NCBI GenBank assembly: GCA_021234155.1
Contig: JAJEKV010000411.1
Span: 124,001 to 188,000, forward strand
Reading direction: 5' to 3'
DNA: 64,000 bases
Source: Isoetes taiwanensis
Lineage: Eukaryota > Streptophyta > Lycopodiopsida > Isoetales > Isoetaceae
The notes under the pieces were generated by a model, which searched no databases, was not told where the DNA came from, and worked only from the letters and a program-made list of their open reading frames with translations. The position numbers and the translations under genes were made by a program. Shown piece after piece: positions 47,901-59,900 of the stretch. The stretch's first letter is position 1, and the number at the start of each line of letters is the position of its first letter.

Positions 47901-50900
47901 CTTGACATGACCGCTGATCCCCTCGATGTTGCAATTGAGTTTGTGACCAATACTTTAGGCATCTCTGATCATAACATTGAAGCTGCATGGAGCGTAAACA
48001 AGGGCAACCCAAGAGGGCAGCCTTTAATTATTAAGTTTAAGACCTTGGAAGATAGATTGAATGCCCTCAAGAATAGGAGAAAACTTGCAACAGTTCCTAA
48101 AGTCTTCATGGATGAAGATCTCACTCCAATGCAGGTTGAGCACAAAAAGAGATGTCTGCAAGAGGTTGCAGAAGCTCGAAAAGACCCAACCAAATGGGCT
48201 GTCTATAGAGATGGCCGAGTCATCATCCGCGACAAGATCCACAAATAGGAACTAAGGGTCTATGAGACCATCAAATCCTTGGCTATGGCAGCATGGAACT
48301 GTTATGGGACCTTAAGATCAGATCCAGGTGGTCTTACGGACCTTGTCAAAGATAGAGATATTATCTTTTTGTCAGAAACACATGAAACAACAGAAACAGG
48401 TCTCCCAGATGTGTCGGGTTACACTTGGGACTCCGTCTACAGAAGCAAGAAGAAAGGTAAACGAGGATCAGGAGGGGTAGCAGTCCTTTACAAATCAGAA
48501 TTATCAGGAATCATTTCCATAGTAAAAAGGATGAAGCAGCAAGGTTTTTGTGGGTCAAGATAAGAACTTCTCCAGGAGATTACATATACACTGCTGCATG
48601 CTACTTCCCCTCAAAATTCTGATTATGCTGATGTGGATACCCAAGAAGGCCTCTCCTTACATGGCTTTATTTGATGATATCACTGAATTCTCTAAGCGAG
48701 GCAAAATTCTGCTCGTGGGTGACTTTAATGCGAGAACAGCGGATGCCCAAGTTCAATTGATGGATTTTGAAAGTGATCCTGTCTTACTGCCATCCTTATC
48801 TCCTGTTGAAACCCATACCATGCGAAAGTCAGCTGATGGTATCGGAGATTACTAGGTATGGGCACTTCCTTTGGGAATTTGGACAGATGCATAATCTTGT
48901 CATTTACAATGGGATGCAACACTGGCGGGTTCATCCAACTATACCTGTAATCCTCAAAGCGGCGGGCATAGTGTAGTGGATTATCTGATGGGGTCTCCAG
49001 CCTTGGCAAAAGAGATCGAGAAGTTTTCAGTTCCACCTCAACCACCCACTGGGGACCATTCTCCTCTCCTCTTTTGCCTCAAAATGTGTTTTGAGTTGGA
49101 CAAAAGCTTGTCTCAGGAACCACCCTACTTCCGTTTTGAGTTTGACCACTCTCTTGATCTCATCTATAACCTTGAGCTTGACACACGATTGAGGGACATC
49201 CATATCTTTCATAATGTGGAAGAAAAGGCCACGTTGCTCACATCTGCTATACACCAAGCCTGCATAAACACTTTCCCACACAAGCTTTGTTCCTTCGGTA
49301 AACGACGTGCACAGATGCCTCAAAACACTTGGTATGATGAAGAAATGCAAAAATCTTCACAAGCAGCTCAAGGAAGAGTTGGCAGCCTGCTCTTCTACAG
49401 CTATTGCGACTAGGAAAGCATACAAAAAGCTGATCCGCATGAAAAAAAGAGCATATATAAAGCAGGTGAGGGAAGACATGCTTAACATGCTTTACAGTAA
49501 TAAATCGGCTAAATTTTGGCAGAAGCTTCATGCTCGGAAATCTGATTTGCCTCTTAAAGACCCAAAAGTGTGGACCACTTATGCTCGAACGCTCCTAGAT
49601 GTGGGAAAAGCAGATTTGCTTGACATTGGATTGCAGCCCCAGCCCCAATCCTCCTCTCTTTTCTCCACTTCCCTTATCCGAGAAGCTATAAGCAAATTGA
49701 ACACTGGAAAAGCAAAAGATTGTGAGGATTTGCAGGCTGAATTTTTGATCCATGGAATGGATACCCTTGCGCCTATTGTGGCAGATTTATTCAATGAGAT
49801 AATATGCTCAAGCTTTCCAAAAGCATGGACCATTAATATCATCAAGCCAATTTTTAAGGCCGGAGACCCAATGAATCCAAACAACTACCATTTATAATGA
49901 TTGGACATGTCATGGCAAGATTATATGGATGTGCATTGGACTTGATTATCAGTGAATATGCGGAGATAAATCTCCTTAGAGCAAAGGGCCAGGCTGGTTT
50001 CAGGAGGAGTTTCTCAACAATAGATCATATCTTTACCTTACGGTCAATCATTGAGGAAGCTAAAGCAAAGAAAACAAAAGTTTATTGTTGCTTTGTGGAT
50101 TTCCGCAAAGCTTTTAAAGCTTTTGATACGGTCCCTCGGAATCGCCTATTTCATAGACTTACTGAACTTGGATTGTCACATCAAGTCATATGGGCCATTT
50201 TGATGCTCTATGAAAATGTTTTGGGAAGAATTAAAGTGCCCGGGGGCTGGTCGGATGACATAAGCAGCACAATTGGGGTTAAACAGGGCTGTCCCTTATC
50301 CCCTACACTCTTCGGTTTGTACATTGACGAGCTGGAAAGCTTCAGAGCAGCACTTGGAGGTGCGGATCTGCTTTAGCTGATGAATGCATATCCATCCTTC
50401 TATATGCGGATGATGTGGTACTTATATCTTCTTCTCCTGAGGGCCTTCAGCATCATTTAATGGCACTTGAGAAATTTTGCGCTCAAAGAGAGCTTAAAGT
50501 GAACTTGGACAAAACAAAAGTGATGGTTTTCAACACATCACGTGCTTGCATGCATCGCAGCAGCTTCTTTTTCATGAATCAACAAGTGGAAGTGGTCTCT
50601 CATTATACTTCTCTCTCATTATACTTACTTAGGGGTGCAATTTAAGGGTCCCGTCTTTAGCATGAAAGACGCAGCATATGACAGGCTCACAAAGGGATAT
50701 GCCTCGCTTGCAATGCTAGAGAAGAAATGTTTCAAAGCAGATTTTCAGGATGTCCCAGCAAAGATTCATCTTTTCAATACCTTAGTTAGACCAGCTGCTC
50801 TATATGGAGCTTTGATGTGGGGAATGGATATGACAGCCAAAGAATGGGGTCATATAGAAAGACTGCAAATTTATTTTCTGTCCAAAATGATTATGAGCAA

Positions 50901-53900
50901 AGCATCTGTGCCACATTCAATCATATTGGCAGAATTTTCAACCACTCCGCTTCAACTGGACGCAGCATTCCAGTTAGTCTCCTTTTGCATAAAAGTGCAC
51001 CAACTCGGGTCCTCGTAGCAAGGCCAATGCAGGCTTCCATAGATTGCTCTCAAGAGCTCCAAAGATCTGGCTGAAAAGGGAGTACAGGAATGTTGGTACA
51101 AAGCATCGCAATGGGCTGCTTCTTTAGGATTTGGCTTGGGAAACCTGCCCCCCTTTCAACATAATGTAGCTGCAGCTAATACGGCGTAAAACCTGGAGAA
51201 AAAAAAGAGACTTGAAAAGAGAAGAACCAGCTCATACGGCACGATCTGGAAATTTTATACATATCAAGGACATGGTTAACCCCAAGTGAGCTTCCTACCA
51301 AGATGCAATTTTACAAAGATCACTTCCTTGAGATCAATGAAGATGGTTTCATCGAGCGACCAGGATATTTGAATATTCACCTCGCACATAAGGTGAGACA
51401 TGCTATCGGTCAGCTCAGGGTCTCATCTCATCAGCTCGAGATCGAAGCTGGTCGTGCTAGTAGACCCGAAGGTGGAGCTCGAAAAGAATCTGCAGACTAT
51501 GTCACTTGAATGTAATTGAGTCGGAGGAACATTTCATCTTCACATGTCCAGTCTATTATGAAATACGGGCAGATTCCATTGCCTATTTCGGGAACCTACC
51601 TCCCTCTCCAAACTGATCGCCTATGAGGATCAGAAATGTATAGCTCTTTTTCTGCACCAAATGACTGTGCATAGAAGAAATCTATTAAAGGAGCAAGCTG
51701 GGGGAAGAGTGGGACATGAAAACGATCCTACGCAAAGACTGATCACTTTCTTTCTCATTGGAGGTGATAATGAGAATAAACGGAAGGCAGGTTCTCTTCC
51801 CGGACCATCTCATCCAATCTCAAAAGGAGTAACCATGAAAGTGTCGAGAAGAAGAAAGCGGACGGTAAAGGATAAACATAAGCAGTCCTTCAAAAGAGAA
51901 AACAAGAGAAAACAAGTCTGACATTACTTTATACTTTGAGCCCGTGGCCAAGAAGACAAAAGTTTCTTAATCTCATTGTTTTAGTTTTCTTTTTCCTTTT
52001 TTATGCAATATCTCTAGGTGGCTGCAAATGCGCCCCTAGCTGGACATGATTGATGTATATTTGGTCTCATAGACCCAAGCGGTCTCTCGTAGACGTTAAT
52101 ATAATCTTTCTTTCAATCAACTTCAGCTCAAACTTGTAGATGCTGAACAAGGTCATAAAAGATATGATCAAATGGAAGCTAGTTTCTATTCTAGAACTAG
52201 GTTGTCTTCACCTCCTGTTACTCCTTTAGTTGTTGCATCTGGATCTACTTGTTCTTCCCCTTCCTATGAGTCTGTTGAGGAAGCTAAATCAGGCTCCAAA
52301 TCTGGATCTAAGCAACCCTTCACTTGCTTTTACTATGGTAAAAAGGGCCATGTTAAGCGTGATTGCAGGAAGCTTCTAAAAGATATGGCCGAATTTCTAA
52401 AACGCAAGGAGGCCAAACCAAAAGCTACATATTCAACTATTTCGAGGTGCAGTAAATGCTCATGTTTCCCATGTTGCTTTGGACGAGGCAGAATTGCAGT
52501 TCCTCAATGTCGCTGCAGGGAATCTACAGCCACATACTTGGCTTGTGGATTGCGGGGCCACCAAGCATTTGGCAGGCCAATCGAATGATTTCCAGACTCT
52601 TCGTTCGTATGACAAAATAGTGGTAAAAATGGCCGATGGAAATATTGCTAAATCTACTGCAAAAGGTGATGTATCTATTTCTACCAAACACTATCTTTCT
52701 CTCAAAATTAAAGACGTCATTCTAGTGCCTGGATTACTTGTGAACTTACTTAGTGTAAGTGAGTTTGATCGAAAGATGGGCTATTCAGTGCTATTCTCAG
52801 ATAGGTATGTTCACATTCTTCATAAAAATCCTTTGGATTTTGTTGATCTTCAACTTTTGGGCCCTATAGCCAATGGTCATTTAAATGAAGAAGGCTTGTA
52901 TATTTTGGATTCTACTTCGGGACAAAAAGGAGTATCATGTGAATCATCACTTGCTGTTGCTGCTGTTCCGAGAACACAAGAATCATTATGGCATGCAAGA
53001 TTCGGACGTATTCATCTTCCAGCTCTAGTTTCAGCCTCAAAATTGAATATGGTTCAAGGCATGCCTACACTTACTACCAAGGACTTGAAATGTGCTGCAT
53101 ATAGTCTTGGAAAGCAAGTACAAACATCTTATCCATCACAAGCTGAGTTTCGAGCCCAACAACCGTTGGAACTGCTGCATACAGACATATGTCATCTCCC
53201 TCTCGAATCATTGGGCTGGTAACAGGTATTTCCTTGTCATAGTGGATGATTTTAGTAGACATACATGTGTTTTTCCAATCAAATTCAAGTCTCAAGCTCT
53301 TGCTATCTTCAAAACCTGTAGTCTGCAAATTGAAAATGAATTATCTACTACTATTAAAGCTCTTCGGTCTGATAATGCGAAGGAGTATATCTCTAATGAA
53401 TTTCAGACCTATCTTCTGTCCAAAGGGATCCATAGAGAGTTGATTGTGCCTTATGCTCACTCTCAAAATGGAGTAGGAGAACAAAAGAATAGGACCCTTA
53501 TGAATTTGGCTCGCAGCATGCTCAAATATAAAAAGTTACCTCCAGAACTTTGGGCTGAGGCAGTTCTAACTGCGGCTTATTTGTGTAACAGGGCTCCCAC
53601 CCAGGCCATCAACTTTAAGACACCTCGCTCTGTATGGAACGAAGCCAGATGTGTCTAATCTAAGGGTTTTTGGCTGCCTAATATTTGCTAGTGTTCCTCG
53701 TGAATTACTGCAAAAACAGGGCAAGTTAGCTGACAGGGCCCTGCCTCTAGAAGCATGCACTTTCTTGAGGATGCAGTCTACTCTAAGGAGTTTTATCATC
53801 CTAACAACACTGATTATGCCAAAGTCATCATCAACACTTTTGATACTAACCATGACACTCAAGCCAGCCAACCTGCAGGGTTTTCTCATATGGTTCATAA

Positions 53901-56900
53901 TGGTGGCATTTCCTCTACTTCTGTTGTACCTTCCATTGTTGCAAGCCCTTTACATGCTGCCGCTATTCCTAGTGTTGCAAGTTCCAGTACTCCTGATATT
54001 CCAACTGTTGCAGCAAATAGAGCAGATGGTTATGCAGACTATGAACCCCTTGAATATCACGAGCCCATTGCAGATGAAGATAGTGAAGGGTATGAGTCTG
54101 ATTCACATTCATTTGAGCTGCCCATTCCTGAACCACAGCAAGGGGCAATAGTTCCCGATCTTCTCTTGCTTAGAAGGTCTGCAAGAATTGCCGAGTTACA
54201 GCCTATTGACTACTCAGAAGATGGCTCTTCTAAAGTTACCTGTAACTATGCTCTTATGATCAAGATCTTATCAGCTGAAGCTGATCCTGTTAATCATGTT
54301 CAAGCAATGAAAGAACCACACTGGGTTGCAGCAATGGAAGACGAATTATACAAGCAATGGAAGACGAAGGGTTTGATTATCATGATGTGTTAGCTCCAGT
54401 TGTCAAGTTAGACACACTTAAAAGCAGTGATAGCTTTGGCAGCGCAAAAAGGCTGGCCTCTCTATCAAATGAATTTCAAATCTGCCTTTTTGAATGGAGA
54501 TCTGGAAGAGGAACTTTACATGTTTCAACCACCAGGTTTTAAAAATAAAGAGCATCCAACTTACGTGTGCAAATTGAAAAGAGCCTGTATGGCCTCAGAC
54601 AAGCTCCGCACTGCTGGAATCAGAAAATCAATGCATTTCTCTTGCATCTTGGTTACCAGAGATCTAGAGCAGACCCGAGCCTTTATTTCATGTCCACTGA
54701 TTCTCAAGTTAGTGTGCTCCTTCTCTACGCTGATGACACGATTATGACAGGGGATGCGGATTCTATTATTTCTCATACTAAGAAAGCACTTACAGAAAAC
54801 TTTGAGGTAACAGATTTGGGCCTAATGCATTATTGTTTGGGAATGGAAATTTGGCAAGGTCATCAAAGCATTCATCTCACTTAGCAGAAGTACACCACTG
54901 AACTTCTCGAGAAGTTTCATATGGCAGATTGCAAAGCATCATCCACTCCGTTTGAGGTAGGTTGCACTTTAACTATAGACTCCAACCATCCGGATGTTGA
55001 TGTCACTCTTTACAGACAGCTAATTGGGGCTTTACTTTATCTCACCAACACTAGGCCAGATTTGGTATATGCTGTTGCAGTCCTTACTAGGTTTATGCAT
55101 CATCCTAAAGTACTGCATTGGAAAGCAGCTAAACGTGTTCTCCATTACCTCAAAGGTACTCAAAGTGAAGGAGCCCTACATACCAAAGTTGATCATCCTA
55201 CTCTTATGTTGTTCTCAGATTCCGATATGGCATCTACAGATCTTGAGAAAAGAAAATGCATTACTGGATTCGTTTCCTTTCTTGGAGGTAATCCTATTAG
55301 TTGGGGATCTAAAAAGCAAAAGACAAACAGCATCAATACTACTGAGGCTGAACTCAAGGCCTTGGTTACAACATTACAAGAGATGCGCTGGTTGGTTCAC
55401 TTATATGAAGATTTGGGCTGTCCACTCAAACCTACAACCATTTACTGCAACCATTTACTGTGATAACAGTGGAGCCATTGCTCACGCCAAAGACTACAAG
55501 ATGCATCTGCTTATCAAGCATATGGATATCTCTCGCTGTCTGACTGCTCTACCAAACATCAAGTTGCTGATGGGTTCACAAAACCTCTTGGAGGACATCA
55601 ATTCCATCAGATGAAATAGCTCTTGCATGTTCTGCCACATGCTCATTCTCTGGGGGATCATAGTGTTTTTTTTCTCTAAAGCTTCTCTCTCAGGAGGCTT
55701 TTTTGTTTGTTTTCTGTTTCTATTTTTTCAGTTAGTCCTGCTAGTGACACATGTCATGTGTCACTATTCATAGATGACTAGACATGCCACCTAGGTGTTG
55801 CTGACATGGCTCTCCTATAAAGCCATAGTCATGCTTTATTGTTGTTCATTCAGAGTTCACTCACTAGACGAGCTAGATCATCTATCTCATTCTATCCTTG
55901 CATAGTCGTCTTCATCCTATTCATATTCAGTCATATCTTCAATTGCCAAGCCTGTTTACCTCATCAGAGTAACATAAAGAAGTAGGATAAACTGACCATG
56001 AGACTAAGCTTCTTCTGTGTGAACTCAAGGTATTCTGGGTCAGCCTTTTTTTCAGAAAATAATAGCCGTCTCTCCTTTCTGTTCACGGATGTCAAAATGA
56101 CATTTGCTTTCTGCACAAAGAAACTTAATCATAGACTTCCTAGATAAGCGAATCATTCAACAATTGAAATAGGATTGGAATTTTCCTTACCTTGCCAATA
56201 AGAGATGACAAAAGCTGCATTTTTTCATTTCTGTATAAAGCTTGAAGATCTGGAATAGAATCAGTCATGTCCACATTCTTTTCAGAAAGTGCAGAATCAT
56301 TGACACGTTGATTGTTATTGGACCACTTAGAGTTTTGCTTCGCCCAACTGGTATAAGGAATCAATCCTCTGTGCACAGCAAGCTCACTTCCAGGAAGAAA
56401 TCCAGCCAGAGACCCAAATTTAACCTGAAGCAATTTTAATTTAGAAGCAGCCACGTATTAAAAGAAAAGAAAGCATTCCCAAAGAAAATCTAGACCAGAT
56501 ATTTACAATCATTCCTCCTGCATTGCTGCGAACGAATTCAACCTCAATGACTGATTTGGTTCCATGCAAAGCCTCTGCTTGTGCCCAGTCACTATCTTCA
56601 TTCTGCTGCAAACAATTATAAGCCCATTTCAATATGTGACCACACTTCCGTTGAACAACAACTTTGGAAGTACCTGATTGGCTGGCTCCATCTTCTTGTA
56701 CACAATTTCTTTGGTATTAGATGTGTCGGGTAATACAGGTGGGCTTGCCAAGACCGCTGGTTTCCTGCTTTAAGGATTTCAATTGTAGTTTTTGCACGAG
56801 AAATCTAACATCGATGTAAGAAGAAAGCTCAAACAAAAGGACAATCTTGAGAATGAGACCATACAAATTGTCACATGATATCAAAGGATTGGCATTTGCA

Positions 56901-59900
56901 TTAGGTGTCAGAAAATAATCCAAACTTTGGAGAAAACATTTTGCAACATACAGATTTCAATTCCATAATGCCAGACGAGGTTAGGGTCAGGTGGAACAGA
57001 ACCAGTATTATCATTTTATTGTCAATTCGGATTGTAGATTATCCATGAAGATAATTATATCTTTAATATAATATATACGATACCAATACTAATCTCAACA
57101 AGGCCCTCAAAAAGCTGACTCACCCATATGACACGCTTTATAGTGACATATACACCAACACAAGATGATGTGTGGCATGTGCATTGACGACTATGATTGT
57201 TAAAGTTCTGAGATCTTGGAATTTCACCAAAGCAGCGGCTGCAAGCGACGCTGAGATATTACCACGCTCAGTATTCCTTCATGATTTGCAGTCTTCAAAT
57301 GCTTGTTTAGTAGGCTGCTAATTCTGGGTAATTAAGCCCAGCAAGTTATATGTTATTCTAGTTCAACAATTCAATGAAGTTCATTTTCCATGGTCCAGCT
57401 AGTGACATCTGCTGCTCGTCAATGTATTTAGCCAAAATGACAATCCTAGCCCTCAAACAGCTCGCACAAGTACTATTCAGTCTCGCTGCTTTCTGATCTA
57501 CACCTGCCCAGAGTACAGACTGACAGTCAAAATCGCAGCTAACCACCTGACCTGAGCAATAAGAACAGAGGCTTTGTCATTCAACTAACAGCAATATTAG
57601 CATGTTATATTTCTTAGGGGTTACCTGGATTGAAAGGGTTCCAAATTATACAGACCTCGTATATTTAGTTCTTCATAGCATTTCTTAAGAAGGTGCAACG
57701 ATGGTTGCACCTGACACCTTGGCTTCCAGTTGTTCATCTGTGATCAGCTTAGTTGCAGCTGCCATTTTTACAAGTTCAAGCCAGGAAGCAAGTTCTCATA
57801 CCAAATATATACATTTCGGCATATGTCTTATGCCATTCATGGTTCAAGGAAATTTTCTCGTATTTGTTGATGCTTCAGCAGGCGGAGATCAGAGGCAGTA
57901 AAAAGAAAATTTGGAGGAGTTTGGCGGAAATGAATTTCAGCCTATCTGCAAGTACTCAGAGAGAATATTATAAAATTTTGGCTAAAAAGGACAGTTCCAT
58001 CGTACCTATGCTCATTCTCAACATGAGTAGCCAGAAAGAAGCATCGATGTTCGCTTGACCTTGCTAGGTCTATGACTTTTCATAGATGACTGATTCTCAG
58101 CAGATGCAATTATGATAACAGGTCATATCCTAAATACGCCTCCAACGAACTCTTCATCAGAAAATTCCTTCATGAATGCTTGTATGGGAGAGATGTGTCT
58201 CACATCGGACGCTTTGGTTGCAATGCATTTGCAACAAATCCATAGAAGTAAGCAAATAAATTGACCAATATGGCAGTTGAATATGTATTCATTGGTTATC
58301 CTCCTGACATGAAGACGTGGAGATGCGATGAAGTTCATGGAGTATTCAATTTGTTAAAAATTCTATATATCCATTTACTAATCACGTTTTTGTTAGCTCT
58401 GATTATGAAAATTTATTGGGGCTCGATGCATAGGAAAGGTGATGCAAGGATCCTCTTCAACTACTCCAGTGCTTCACTCTCCAAATCAGGTAACTGGTGC
58501 TGATCTTTTACCCCGTGTATACCAAGAATTTGGGGAATAAGAATATGGCTGAAGATGTCGGAACTTCTTCCTCCAGTCCCTGAGCAGATTGGCACAGGAT
58601 AAGTTCTGAAATCTTTTCGAGTAATGCTGAACTTGCAGTCACTTTACGTGCAATTACGTATTAATGGCTTCACACTTATTTGGGTAACGGTGCAGAAGCA
58701 GGCACGTACGAGCTGGTCCCAAAACCAGCGGAAAATATCATATTTGGTGCTAAACAGTATTTGGGAGAAAATAGCATTATGATGAGTCAGTTTCTGAGTG
58801 CAAAGCTTGCTAGTGACCAGAAATTTTACTCATGGACATTTAGACAACAGAGCTGTTGTTCGAATGTCTATTTTAAGGCCAGTGATTGCTCTTGCAGCCA
58901 AGAAATGTAGTTCTGTCTTCTTGGATGGGGAGAGCTTAAGGAGAGATTTTTATGCAGCCACCACCTGGCTTACAACGCTAAGGCAGGAACAGTACAAACT
59001 GAAAAAGATTCTAGGTGTCGACACCAAAAAGTAATGCAGGATCGAATTACGCTCTTTTACAAAACCAAGAGGGTATGATTGCATCATAATTACTACCATA
59101 ACACATGATTTTGACCATAACTGCTCGACCTCTTGGGCCTTATGCATTCTTGTTTAGGGGTTGAAGTATAGCAGCAAGAAGAGCGCATTCATCTTACCCA
59201 ATGGCAGTACATTTGAGAATTGCTTGCTAAGTTCCGCCAAGCCAAAGCTAACTCTTAGCTCCAGTAAGGGGATGCAGGCCCTACTTTATATTGATAATTA
59301 CTGGAAGGGCTCATGACCAAGCCTGGTATATGCCGCTACTGTGCTCAGATTTATGCAGCACCTGTTAGATAGCAGCCGACCATGTTCTTCAATATATCCA
59401 AGTAACCAAATCAGAAGGGATCTTCTTTACAAGTTGGGCAGTAATTTGGATCTTCGTTCTCATGCTGACGCAGACATGGCATCCACTGATTAGATAAGCA
59501 GGTGGTCTCTAACAGGTTATGCCTCACTGCTTGGGGGAGCTCCACTGACATGGGAGTTCGAACTCGAAGAAACAGTCCACTGTTAGTACCAACACAACAG
59601 AGGCTGAGTTGAAAACATTATGAGCAGGCCCTTAGAATAGGACCTGGTTATATCATCTTTTACGAGAAGGAGGCATCCAAGTGAGACCAGCTACTGTACA
59701 TTGCGAATCGTGGAGCTACGTGGCTCTTCATACAAGACATGTTGATGTACAGGTCTGTTTTGTAGGAGAACAGCCTACGGCAGGCTGGTCCATTTGCAAT
59801 ACTGTCCAACCAAAGTTATGTGGCAGGTGGCTAAACCATTGGTAGCCAGAAATTGGCTCATATAAGGGAGATACTTCATCTGAAAGCCTTGAGACTGCAG

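Larger units (their letters stand above)
47360..52108 (+). mobile_element. LINE inserted in copia gag
   Basis: The insert starts with GC-rich GGCGCTGGCGCC and ends with GACGTTAATATAATC and short TTTC repeats instead of poly(A). A short duplication TCTTT lies at 47355-47359 and 52109-52113. It has ORF1 and ORF2 in L1-type order, though the RT and the tail differ from the poly(A) LINE at 16337-22528. The 3' end matches that of the ORF1-only copy at 26505. It appears full length but carries frameshifts and stops in both frames. Confidence 0.85.
46286..55941 (+). mobile_element. Ty1/copia element with both LTRs, inserted in intron 6 of the S1-domain gene
   Basis: It has LTRs at 46286-46492 and 55739-55941, a 5-bp duplication (ATTGC), a primer-binding site TGGTATCAGAGC right after the 5' LTR, and gag-PR-INT-RT-RNase H in copia order. 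It lies antisense to the host gene. Its gag is split by a LINE at 47360-52108, so the element proper is about 4.9 kb. The pol part has several frameshifts. High LTR similarity shows a younger age than the other copia relics here. Confidence 0.92.
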
